From positions 1 through 10,317 of the forward strand of contig CANISN010000040.1 in assembly GCA_947470165.1 (NCBI GenBank): a stretch of DNA of 10,317 nucleotides. Direction: 5' to 3'. Shown here one piece after another: positions 1 through 6,109 of this stretch (the stretch's first letter is position 1; every line of letters begins with the position of its first letter). Under the pieces are notes generated by a model. It was given only the letters and a program-made list of their open reading frames with translations, did no database searches and was not told where the DNA came from. The stretch comes from Burkholderiaceae bacterium (GTDB taxonomy: Bacteria; Pseudomonadota; Gammaproteobacteria; Burkholderiales; Burkholderiaceae). Made by a program: the position numbers and the translations under genes.

Positions 1-1667
1 GCACGATTATTGAAGTCACGCTCCATATTCCAAATCCGCTCGCCAATGAGCGTGAGATTTTCAACCGTGAACTCATCTCCGCAAGCAGCTTGTAATTGAG
101 GGGCTACATCAGCTAAGGTCCAAGCAAAACTAGTGAAGATACAAATACCAGCAGAATCAAAAGCAGCTGTTGCATCTTGGAATGCTTTTACTAATTCTGG
201 TTTACCTGCAGTTTCAGAGGGCTCTGTTTTCACTGGGATACCTAAGACTTCTGAAGCAATGGTATAGCCACGCAAGTGACAAGCACCACGATTCGATGTG
301 GCATAAGCTAAGCCAATACCCTGAATGACGCGACCGTCATAGGCCGGAAACTCCTGACCCTTAACGCTCATCGATAAATCAGGCTGACCGTAATGCTTAG
401 TCAAACGCGCAGATCCCATCCCTAACTCTTTACCAAAACCAGTTCCATTAGCAGTAATTTCAGCGAAATAACAAAGTGCTTTTGCAGAACCAAAAGGCGC
501 TTCAATACCAAGCTGTTCCTTTTTCAAAATGCCCATCTCATACAACTCCATTACTGCGCCAACAGTTGCGCCAAAGGTAATAGGATCAAAGCCATCTTCA
601 TTGCAAAGCATATTGGCGTATTGCAATGCCTCTAAATCATTTACGCCATTCGCGGCACCCAGGGCCCATGCAGCTTCATATTCCAAGCCGCCAGATGCGC
701 CAAAGTACTGTGGTTTGTTCTCAACAGTAAAGTGAGTTTCATCAATCTTAGAAATACGACCGCAAGCGATTGTGCAGGCAAAGCAGGCTTGGTTAGTGAC
801 CAACTGAGCCTTGCCATCACTATGCCTAGGGGTTGCCATGGCTTCAGCAGAAATATCCTTAGCGCCTTCAAACTGAACATCACGATGATTTCTTGTTGGC
901 AAGCCGCCAACCTCATTAATGACATTCATCAAAACTTGAGTGCCATAAGTTGGCAGCCCTTGACCTGTAACAGCATTGCCGGTTAAAACAGCCTTCGCCG
1001 CCACAGTTGCAGCCATAAAAGCTTTTGGATTTTTAATATTCCCAACACCTTTAGTACCCCTAACAGCAATGGCTTTTAAATTTTTACTGCCCATCACTGC
1101 GCCTACTCCTGAACGCCCAGCAGCGCGATGCAAATCATTTACAACGGCTGCATACAGAACTTGGTTTTCACCGGCACGCCCAATACAAGACACTCGAATT
1201 TGAGGGTCTTGATGTTTAGTCTTAATAGCAGGCTCAGTTTCCCAAACCGTTTTACCCCAAAGAGCAGAGGCGTCAATTAGCTCTGCTTTGTCATTCTCTA
1301 TAAATAGGTAAACCGGCTTTGGCGACTTACCTTCAAAAATGACCATGTCCCAACCAGCCATTTTTAATTCTGCGCCCCAATACCCGCCAGAATTTGAACA
1401 AGCAATTGCGCCTGTTAGAGGGCCTTTAGTGATTACGGTATAGCGTCCGCCAGTCGAAGCCATCGTTCCCGTTAAAGGGCCAGTAGCCCAAATGATTTTG
1501 TTTTCTGGGGACAACGGATCAATCTTTGGATCCAATTCTTCTACCAAATATTTTGACGCCAAACCACGAGAGCCCAGGTACTCCTTAGCCCATTTCATAT
1601 TGAGTGGCTCGGATAAGCAGGTGCCTGCATCTAAGTTAACGCGAAGTAATTTTCCAGCCCATGACAT
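1..1667 (-). CDS. aorB: Tungsten-containing aldehyde:ferredoxin oxidoreductase, AorB-like catalytic subunit (3' end outside window)
   Basis: This reading frame stays open for 555 codons to the window edge, so only the C-terminus is missing; the family is usually about 600 residues. It oxidises aldehydes to carboxylic acids in the cytoplasm using a tungsten bis-pterin cofactor and one [4Fe-4S] cluster. Cluster ligands are visible as C295-x2-C298-x3-C302, with the fourth at C509 inside the pterin-binding D504-x2-G-x-C motif; these match Cys288/291/295/494 of the Pyrococcus furiosus enzyme. The N-terminus (MSWAGKLLRVNL) and the segments ATGPLTGT (61-68), SNSGGYWG (91-98) and GRSGVGAVMGSKNLKAI (184-200) are typical of the family. 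An AGGA (1676-1679) lies 8 nt before the ATG. The ferredoxin gene ends 20 bp upstream, so the two form an operon. By analogy with Aromatoleum aromaticum AorABC, a FAD subunit could follow beyond the left edge. The family is certain; the physiological aldehyde is not. Confidence 0.95.
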   Translation of the reverse strand, partial: MSWAGKLLRVNLDAGTCLSEPLNMKWAKEYLGSRGLASKYLVEELDPKIDPLSPENKIIWATGPLTGTMASTGGRYTVITKGPLTGAIACSNSGGYWGAELKMAGWDMVIFEGKSPKPVYLFIENDKAELIDASALWGKTVWETEPAIKTKHQDPQIRVSCIGRAGENQVLYAAVVNDLHRAAGRSGVGAVMGSKNLKAIAVRGTKGVGNIKNPKAFMAATVAAKAVLTGNAVTGQGLPTYGTQVLMNVINEVGGLPTRNHRDVQFEGAKDISAEAMATPRHSDGKAQLVTNQACFACTIACGRISKIDETHFTVENKPQYFGASGGLEYEAAWALGAANGVNDLEALQYANMLCNEDGFDPITFGATVGAVMELYEMGILKKEQLGIEAPFGSAKALCYFAEITANGTGFGKELGMGSARLTKHYGQPDLSMSVKGQEFPAYDGRVIQGIGLAYATSNRGACHLRGYTIASEVLGIPVKTEPSETAGKPELVKAFQDATAAFDSAGICIFTSFAWTLADVAPQLQAACGDEFTVENLTLIGERIWNMERDFNNR

Positions 1668-1687
1668 GATATTTTTCCTATGCTCTA

Positions 1688-2164
1688 TTAGTTGGCGTTA
1701 TTTTGGTTACTGAGCTTATCGGCCCATTCGCGCATTTTGTCTAAACCAGTCCAATCTGCATCTACATACGTAATCGCTTGTGTTGGGCAGGCAGTTGCAC
1801 AAGCTGGATCTCCACCGCATAGATCACACTTCTGCACCTTGCCAGTTTCTTGTACGTAATTGATTGTTCCGAAAGGGCAGGAAATGGTGCATACCTTACA
1901 GCCAACACACATATCGTCAGAGACTACTTTTGCACCAGTAATGAGGTTTACGCTAATGGCATCAACTGGGCAAGCATGTAAACACCAAGCATCTGAGCAT
2001 TGGGTGCAGGTATAGGGAACTTTTTTGCCTGTGTTGTGAAATTCAAATACCTTAATGCGTGACTTTGAAGTATTAAATACTCCATAGTGTTCATAACTGC
2101 AGGCCATTTCACACTGAAGACAGCCAGTGCATTTATCTGCGTTGATGTGCAGCGACTTTTGCAT
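1688..2164 (-). CDS. aorA: Polyferredoxin with four [4Fe-4S] sites, AorA-like electron-transfer subunit
   Basis: This 158-residue iron-sulfur protein carries electrons to or from the tungsten enzyme encoded next to it. Sixteen cysteines form four cluster-binding groups. Numbered from the chosen start they are C12/15/18/22, C53/56/61/65, C86/89/92/96 and C113/116/122/126. This is the arrangement of DmsB/HycB-like ferredoxins and of AorA in Aromatoleum aromaticum, where AorA links AorB to the FAD subunit AorC. No signal peptide or membrane segment is seen, so it should be cytoplasmic. The frame extends upstream to a TTG at 2191, but the ATG at 2164 is preceded by AAAAGGA, with AGGA 6 nt before it, and gives the usual start just before the first cysteine group. 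It precedes aorB by 20 bp and probably shares its promoter. The assignment as AorA rests on the gene neighbour. Confidence 0.9.
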   Translation of the reverse strand: MQKSLHINADKCTGCLQCEMACSYEHYGVFNTSKSRIKVFEFHNTGKKVPYTCTQCSDAWCLHACPVDAISVNLITGAKVVSDDMCVGCKVCTISCPFGTINYVQETGKVQKCDLCGGDPACATACPTQAITYVDADWTGLDKMREWADKLSNQNNAN

Positions 2165-2242
2165 ACCGATTCCTTTTGCGTAGAGGTGCAATACAGTACA
2201 TATAGATGCTTATGCTCGGTGATAAACATGCCAATAGATAGC

Positions 2243-2256
2243 TAGGGAAATCCCTA
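2243..2256. promoter_or_regulatory. Perfect 14-bp inverted repeat, candidate operator of the aor operon
   Basis: TAGGGA-AA-TCCCTA is a perfect dyad centred about 85 bp upstream of the aorA start. Its size and position fit a dimeric regulator's binding site, for example that of the adjacent LysR protein. The spacing is T-N12-A rather than the standard LysR T-N11-A, so the partner remains a guess. Confidence 0.4.
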
Positions 2257-2321
2257 AATCTCATTAAACGGCAAAGAAAAGGGGTTCAATAGCCCTGTCT
2301 TAGAGCAGGATGATCATATCC

Positions 2322-2348
2322 TCAAGCAATTCAAGCAATTCAAGCAGA
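2322..2348 (+). repeat. Three tandem copies of a 9-bp repeat
   Basis: The unit TCAAGCAAT occurs twice exactly (2322-2330, 2331-2339) and a third time as TCAAGCAGA (2340-2348). It lies in the spacer between the LysR gene and aorA. It may be a slippage product or a set of protein-binding half sites; no coding frame explains it. Confidence 0.7.
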
Positions 2349-2375
2349 TGCAGTGGCAGTAAGTGCTGTTCGGTC

Positions 2376-2394
2376 CATTGCACAGTTTGTTCGT
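2376..2394 (+). repeat. Stray copy of the short motif linked to the tRNA-derived repeats
   Basis: CATTGCACAGTTTGTTCGT differs by one base from the sequence at 10024-10042. The same core (ATTGCACAGTTTATT) recurs at 8642-8656, just upstream of tRNA-derived repeat C, and in a looser form at 5167-5191 before repeat A. Here no tRNA fragment follows; the next bases read gggctgctgggct. It may be the remnant of another element end. The match is visible, its meaning is inferred. Confidence 0.5.
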
Positions 2395-2421
2395 GGGCTG
2401 CTGGGCTAAATTGATAGCACT

Positions 2422-3369
2422 TCAGTGCCTAGAAACCTTTGGAACTGGAATTGAGTCAGCCTCCTGACGGCAGAACTCTAAGAAAGCGATTGCGATTGGG
2501 GGTAGAACTTTGCCAACGGGGTAAACAAATTGCCACTGACATCCAACTGGAAAGTCTAGAACATCTAATTCCACCATTTCAGAGTCATGCTCATCAAGCC
2601 CTAGCGTGTAGCGTGAAAGAATAGCAATACCAAGGCCAGCCAAAATCGCTTGCTTGATGGATTCGTTGGTGGAAAGTTCAAGTCGTACCTTTGGTTTGAT
2701 ATTGCTTTTATCAAATTGATCCTCTGTGATCATGCGTGTGCCAGATCCAATCTCACGCATGATGAATGGTTCTGATTCTAAATCCTTCAATGACAAAGCA
2801 TTCTTAGATGCCAATGGATGATCTTCTCTCGCAAACAGCACCATGGGATTAGGTAATATAACTTGTTTAATTAGCTCAAAATCACTAGGTGGATTGGAGA
2901 ATATATAAAGATCATCATCATTTCGCTCTAGTCTTTGAATCAAATTTCTGCGATTGTGACCCTGAAGAGAAATTTCTACGTTGGGATATTTTTCAATAAA
3001 TTTTGCGATGAGCCTTAGGATGAAATACTTTCCAGTAGTACTCACGGCAATTCGAAGCTTTCCTGCTTCAAGACTACGCATGTTTGCCAAGTTTTCTTCG
3101 AGCTTTGACAGGGCACTAAAGATTTCATTACAGCTTGAGTAAAGAGATTGGCCGGCAGGCGTAAGGTATATTTTCTTGCCTATTTGCTCAAATAGTACGG
3201 AGCCTAGAGTTTCTGATAGTTTTTTAATCTGCGTTGAGACGGTAGGCTGAGATAGATGTAGTGCTTCAGATGCACGAGTAAAGCTTTCAAGGCGTGCAAC
3301 AGACTCAAATACCACAAGCTGCGGCAGCATGCCATGGCGTAAGTAGCGACTAATCTTCGATTTAGGCAT
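2422..3369 (-). CDS. LysR-type transcriptional regulator (CbbR-like)
   Basis: This is a 315-residue DNA-binding regulator of the LysR family, full length for the group. The N-terminal winged helix-turn-helix spans about residues 14-75, with the recognition region SFTRASEALHLSQPTVSTQI at 29-48. A linker helix follows, then a co-inducer-binding domain from about residue 96 to 305. Segments such as REIGSGTRM and STNESIKQAILAGLGIAIL resemble CbbR-type members, but carbon-fixation genes are absent here, so that name would be misleading. An AGGA (3376-3379) sits 6 nt before the ATG. The gene lies upstream of aorAB on the same strand and divergent from terC across a 393-bp spacer. LysR proteins usually control a neighbour, so the aor operon and the divergent terC-usp gene are the candidate targets. 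The ligand is unknown. Confidence 0.93.
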   Translation of the reverse strand: MPKSKISRYLRHGMLPQLVVFESVARLESFTRASEALHLSQPTVSTQIKKLSETLGSVLFEQIGKKIYLTPAGQSLYSSCNEIFSALSKLEENLANMRSLEAGKLRIAVSTTGKYFILRLIAKFIEKYPNVEISLQGHNRRNLIQRLERNDDDLYIFSNPPSDFELIKQVILPNPMVLFAREDHPLASKNALSLKDLESEPFIMREIGSGTRMITEDQFDKSNIKPKVRLELSTNESIKQAILAGLGIAILSRYTLGLDEHDSEMVELDVLDFPVGCQWQFVYPVGKVLPPIAIAFLEFCRQEADSIPVPKVSRH

Positions 3370-3762
3370 AAGAAATCCTTTGTCCAGTTGACAAAGGTCT
3401 CGCTCATTGATAACCGGAAAATTTGGTTATTTCATTCAAGTGACCGGAGCTATAAGCACGGATTGACGATCACATGATAGGGCAGGTGCCCCAGAACTAC
3501 TCCCACTTTGTTTTTTATTATTAAAACATAGGTTCAGATTAATCTCAAATTTTTAACATTACGTTTTCTAATGGATACCATTTATTTTCAATAAAGATTG
3601 AAATTTGATTCTCAGCTATCAAAGTATTACTTTTAATAATGGATACGATAGAAATTAAAAAGTAAATATCCATATTAATAATGATAATAATCCATAAAAT
3701 TAATTGTTATTTTTTGTGAACCTTTTGAATAATGATTTCATAGTATTTAAAAGGAGTCATCA
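3370..3762. promoter_or_regulatory. AT-rich divergent promoter region between the LysR gene and terC-usp
   Basis: This 393-bp spacer has no convincing gene and becomes very AT-rich from about 3510 onward. Near the LysR gene, ATAACC and GGTTAT form a 6-bp dyad with a 9-bp spacer (3410-3430), a plausible autoregulatory site. A near-identical 13-mer, TAATGGATACCAT / TAATGGATACGAT, occurs at 3569-3581 and 3637-3649, and reverse-oriented relatives (TATCCATA, ATCCATA) appear at about 3667-3697. No TerC-associated yybP-ykoY manganese riboswitch was recognised. AAGGAG (3751-3756) is the ribosome binding site of terC-usp. Promoter hexamers could not be assigned with confidence. Confidence 0.5.
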
Positions 3763-5028
3763 ATGGATTTTTTTACGCCCGATTTTTTTTCCGCACTACT
3801 TGCAATCATTGTGATTGACTTGGTGCTCGCTGGCGATAACGCGATTGTGATTGCGATGGCTGCACGCAACTTACCGGCACATTTGCAGAAAAAGGCAATA
3901 ATTTGGGGCGCTGTTGGTGCTATTGCCGTCAGAAGTGCAATGACTCTAGTAGTGGTGTACCTATTAAAAGTCCCCGGCTTGATGCTGATTGGTGGTGTGT
4001 TGCTCATTTGGATTGCATATCGTCTGCTAAATCCTGCGAAGGAAGAGGGCGATGATCATGACGTAGCCACAACTTCATTTTGGACTGCAATGAAAACCAT
4101 TGTGATTGCAGATGCTGTAATGGGTTTAGATAATGTGCTTGCCGTTGCAGGTGCGGCGCAGGGGAGCTACGCTCTTGTTGTACTGGGACTTTTAATCAGC
4201 ATTCCAATAGTAGTTTGGGGCTCAACCCAAATTCTTAAGTTGGTTGAACGCTATCCTGCCGTGATCTATTTTGGCGCCGGCATCTTAGCATGGACCGCTG
4301 CCAAGATGATCTTGAATGAACCGATGGTTAAGGAGGTTCCGATTCTAGAGAGCGCGCTGATATCTAGCCTTTTCTCGGCCTTAGTTATTGGTGGAGTTTT
4401 GTTTGCAGGCTTGTTAAAAAGTCAAGCACGCTTGGAGTCCAACATCTTAGCGAAATTAATACCATTGAAAAATGAAGAAATAAGTGCTGTGTCACCCATG
4501 AATTTAGGAGGATTAAATATGAAACGAGTTTTGATACCTGTCGATGGTTCCGATAACTCTCAATCGGCTTTACGATATGTGATTAACGAGTGCATTAGCG
4601 GCCCCATGATGGAGGTATGCCTTCTAAATGTACAGCCGAAGTTTTCGCGACATATTGGAAGATTTCTAAGCAAGCAAACAATTGATGAGTGGCATAAAGA
4701 AAGATCGGATCAGATATTGCTACCTGCTCAGGAATTGTTAAAAAATCACAATATCCCGTTCACTATTACTCATAAATCGGGTGATCGTGCCCAGATCATT
4801 GCTAGTGAGGCCAAACGCTTGCATTGCCATCATATTGTGATGGGTACCGCCCGTAAAAACTCACTCACACGCTTTTTTGAGAACTCAACAAGTAATGCCC
4901 TCATTGAACTAACGTCTATTCCTGTTGAAATCATCGCAGGTAAGTCAATTTCATCACTTGAGCGTTGGGCTATCCCATCAGTTGGAATTGGGGCGATCGC
5001 TACTTTTATTACAGCAATACTGGATTAA
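3763..5028 (+). CDS. TerC-family membrane protein fused to a universal stress protein domain
   Basis: The 421-residue product joins two domains. Residues 1-220 are a TerC/YjbE-type integral membrane protein with about seven hydrophobic segments and the family's acidic motifs DLVLAGDN (19-26) and DAVMGLDN (117-124). TerC proteins are linked to metal, mainly manganese, export and to tellurite or alkaline-stress phenotypes. Residues 253-392 form a UspA-type domain beginning MKRVLIPVDGSDNS. Its nucleotide loop is poor: where MJ0577-like proteins have G-x2-G-x9-G-S, this one has R364 and N374 in place of two glycines, so ATP binding is doubtful. A hydrophobic tail (402-420) ends the protein. AAGGAG lies 6 nt before the ATG. 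A second strong AGGAGG precedes codon 253, suggesting former separate genes. An intrinsic terminator follows. The gene is divergent from the LysR gene. Confidence 0.9.
   Translation: MDFFTPDFFSALLAIIVIDLVLAGDNAIVIAMAARNLPAHLQKKAIIWGAVGAIAVRSAMTLVVVYLLKVPGLMLIGGVLLIWIAYRLLNPAKEEGDDHDVATTSFWTAMKTIVIADAVMGLDNVLAVAGAAQGSYALVVLGLLISIPIVVWGSTQILKLVERYPAVIYFGAGILAWTAAKMILNEPMVKEVPILESALISSLFSALVIGGVLFAGLLKSQARLESNILAKLIPLKNEEISAVSPMNLGGLNMKRVLIPVDGSDNSQSALRYVINECISGPMMEVCLLNVQPKFSRHIGRFLSKQTIDEWHKERSDQILLPAQELLKNHNIPFTITHKSGDRAQIIASEAKRLHCHHIVMGTARKNSLTRFFENSTSNALIELTSIPVEIIAGKSISSLERWAIPSVGIGAIATFITAILD
4506..4521 (+). promoter_or_regulatory. Internal Shine-Dalgarno and ATG before the USP domain
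   Basis: AGGAGG at 4506-4511 is followed after 7 nt by an in-frame ATG at 4519 (codon 253 of the fusion). It is a stronger site than the one at the main start. Translation here would yield a free 169-residue USP with its hydrophobic C-terminal tail. No stop codon separates the TerC part from this start, so both full-length and short forms are possible. Confidence 0.65.
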
Positions 5029-5065
5029 ATTAATCCAAACGGCGTTTTAGATGTACTCCGTTGAC

Positions 5066-5089
5066 ACGCCCCTTTTGGGGCGTTTTTTT
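5066..5089 (+). terminator. Rho-independent terminator after terC-usp
   Basis: ACGCCCC and GGGGCGT pair into a 7-bp GC-rich stem with a TTTT loop (5066-5083), and the T-run at 5083-5089 follows directly. It begins 38 bp after the stop codon of the fusion gene and is a textbook intrinsic terminator. Confidence 0.93.
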
Positions 5090-5129
5090 ATACTTGTAAT
5101 TCGCCATAGATGCGTTAAGTTTGCTTGTG

Positions 5130-5150
5130 AGCGTCACTTTAAGTGACGCT
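5130..5150. repeat. Perfect 10-bp inverted repeat with one central base
   Basis: AGCGTCACTT-T-AAGTGACGCT is a perfect dyad of 21 bp, 40 bp beyond the terminator and 44 bp before tRNA-derived repeat A. The nearly absent loop favours a binding site for a dimeric protein over a classical terminator, although a shorter-stem hairpin followed by TATT could form. Its place beside the repeat array could point to a recombinase or regulator site, but nothing in the sequence decides this. Confidence 0.7.
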
Positions 5151-5194
5151 TATTCATTCCAGAGTTCATTACACAGTGCTATTTTATTCGTATA

Positions 5195-5284
5195 AGTCAT
5201 TGAAATACATAGGGCCTTCCAGCTGCCGCGATTTCTTCTAAGGCGTAGGTTGCACGTTCGAATCGTGCTGGGCAGGCCAAAAAT
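5195..5284 (+). repeat. Direct repeat A ending in a tRNA-Arg(UCU) 3' half
   Basis: Bases 5235-5279 fit the 3' half of a tRNA exactly. They are anticodon loop CTTCTAA (anticodon TCT at 5237-5239), 3' anticodon stem GGCGT, variable loop AGGTT, T stem-loop GCACG-TTCGAAT-CGTGC, 3' acceptor strand TGGGCAG, discriminator G and CCA (5277-5279). The bases before the loop do not pair with the stem and no D arm or 5' acceptor (CTGCCCA) is present, so no functional tRNA is made. Upstream, agtcattgaaata and ttccagc are shared with repeats B and C. Identity from the anticodon loop to the 3' end is the usual attachment core of tyrosine recombinases. Confidence 0.85.
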
Positions 5285-5336
5285 TCTCAACCCCCATCCT
5301 TTTAAATCAAAGAATAGACTATGTTACTGTTACTGC

Positions 5337-5744
5337 ATGCTGAGCAATCTTAAAAATACCTTCAATAGTGATTTATGCCAATCTATTCTGGAAACCATAC
5401 TTTTGCAGGGCTACGATTCTATTCTTATTACCGATGCATCAAATAACCCCAAGATTACCTATGCTAACTCAGCGTTCACGCAACTGACCGGCTATAGCGC
5501 AGATGAAATTCTCGGGAAATCGCCAAAGATTCTCCAAGGCTCAAGTACCTCCCAAAAGGTTATTCAACGCTTACGGCAATGTCTCATTGATGTCACGGTC
5601 TTTGAAGGTGAGACCGTAAATTATAAAAAAGATGGTACGATTTTTATGATGAACTGGCGCATGATTCCAATTATTGACAATGGAGAATTAAAAGCCTGGT
5701 TAGCAATCCAACGCGAAAAAGTTGTCACATGGTTGCCAGATTAA
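5337..5744 (+). CDS. Stand-alone PAS protein, LOV-like but lacking the photoactive cysteine
   Basis: This 135-residue protein is almost entirely one PAS domain (about residues 22-128). It most resembles flavin-binding LOV-type PAS domains: ILITDASNNPKITYAN, FTQLTGYSADEILG, then GKSPKILQG (60-68) where LOV proteins have GxNCRFLQG, so P63 replaces the adduct-forming cysteine. N95 of NYKKDGT and Q126 near the C-terminus match flavin-contacting positions; the second LOV asparagine is shifted or lost (M105-N106). No output domain, signal peptide or membrane segment is present, so it would have to act through a partner protein. The frame can be extended upstream to 5250, but that stretch is the tRNA-derived repeat, so the ATG at 5337 is preferred; it has no clear Shine-Dalgarno. 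The gene is alone between repeats A and B. PAS identity is firm, flavin binding is inferred. Confidence 0.85.
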   Translation: MLSNLKNTFNSDLCQSILETILLQGYDSILITDASNNPKITYANSAFTQLTGYSADEILGKSPKILQGSSTSQKVIQRLRQCLIDVTVFEGETVNYKKDGTIFMMNWRMIPIIDNGELKAWLAIQREKVVTWLPD

Positions 5745-5772
5745 TAGACTACATTATCTTTTCTAAGCTGTG

Positions 5773-5861
5773 AGTCATTGAAATAATTACATATTCCAGC
5801 AGCCACGAATTCTTCTAAAGCGTAGGTCGCACGTTCGAATCGTGCTGGGCAGGCCAAAAAA
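5773..5861 (+). repeat. Direct repeat B ending in a tRNA-Arg(UCU) 3' half
   Basis: The tRNA part is 5812-5856: loop CTTCTAA, stem AGCGT, variable loop AGGTC, T arm GCACG-TTCGAAT-CGTGC, TGGGCAG, G, CCA (5854-5856). It differs from repeat A at only two of 45 positions. The upstream segment (agtcattgaaata, ttccagcagccacgaatt) is also shared. Again the 5' half of the tRNA is missing. It lies 28 bp after the PAS gene stop. Confidence 0.85.
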
Positions 5862-6109
5862 CTGTCAAGTATGTGTCAAGCGCTACATGTCCTTACTTGT
5901 TGTGATCCTTATACGAGTAGATATTAGCTTAGGAGAAACCCTAAAAATATGTAAATCCCTGATCCTGAGCCTACCAAATACGACATACTATGTGCGGATC
6001 AAGAATTTCGTATTCGTATTCGTATTCGTACTCGTATAGACGATTAATATAACAAAGCGCCATCACTAAGCAATAGTTGATAAATTAAAATTTACTTAAA
6101 GGATTTTGT
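5857..6109 (+). promoter_or_regulatory. Leader region of the Bug receptor-aldehyde dehydrogenase pair
   Basis: The 253 bp between repeat B and the receptor gene hold no convincing gene; an open frame here starts inside the repeat and ends in a low-complexity FVFVFV run encoded by the hexamer repeats at 6007-6036. The region must carry the promoter for the two following genes if the unit is autonomous, but no strong -35/-10 pair was identified. AAAGGA (6098-6103) is the ribosome binding site of the receptor. Confidence 0.4.
6007..6036 (+). repeat. Five tandem copies of a hexamer (TTCGTA)
   Basis: Four exact TTCGTA units (6007-6030) are followed by CTCGTA (6031-6036). The array lies 74 bp upstream of the receptor start, in its leader. 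Short arrays like this can vary in length by slippage and may change promoter spacing; that role is a guess. Confidence 0.85.

Larger units (their letters stand above)
2165..2421 (-). promoter_or_regulatory. Leader and probable promoter region of the aor operon
   Basis: This 257-bp stretch separates the LysR stop from aorA and holds no convincing gene. It contains the aorA ribosome binding site, a perfect inverted repeat at 2243-2256, three 9-bp direct repeats at 2322-2348, and a copy of the short motif found near the tRNA-derived repeats (2376-2394). A pair of 7-bp arms, AAGTGCT at 2361-2367 and AGCACTT at 2416-2422, could close a long stem behind the LysR stop, but no T-run follows. No clear -35/-10 pair could be fixed by eye. 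LysR and aor genes run in the same direction, so read-through from the regulator is also possible. Confidence 0.5.

Noticed and set aside
529..1713. Several plus-strand and one minus-strand open frames of 60-95 codons
   Set aside because: They lie in other frames over the aldehyde oxidoreductase gene, whose 555-codon frame with all cofactor motifs is clearly the real one.
2165..2191. Upstream TTG start for the AorA-like ferredoxin
   Set aside because: The ATG at 2164 has a well-spaced AGGA and gives the usual short N-terminus before the first cysteine cluster.
3640..3762. yybP-ykoY manganese riboswitch upstream of terC
   Set aside because: TerC genes often carry one, but the leader is extremely AT-rich and lacks the conserved GC-rich stems and loop sequences I would expect.
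5195..5284. Functional tRNA-Arg(UCU) gene
   Set aside because: Only the anticodon loop to CCA is present. There is no D arm, no 5' acceptor strand (CTGCCCA expected), and the bases before the loop do not pair with the 3' anticodon stem.
5250..5336. N-terminal extension of the PAS protein starting at 5250
   Set aside because: These codons translate the tRNA-derived repeat and its flank; the same HVRIVLGRPK-like peptide would arise from every repeat copy. The PAS family start fits the ATG at 5337.
5842..6039. Open frame of 65 codons after repeat B
   Set aside because: It starts inside the tRNA-like segment and ends in a FVFVFV stretch created by the hexamer repeats; no ribosome binding site or family resemblance.
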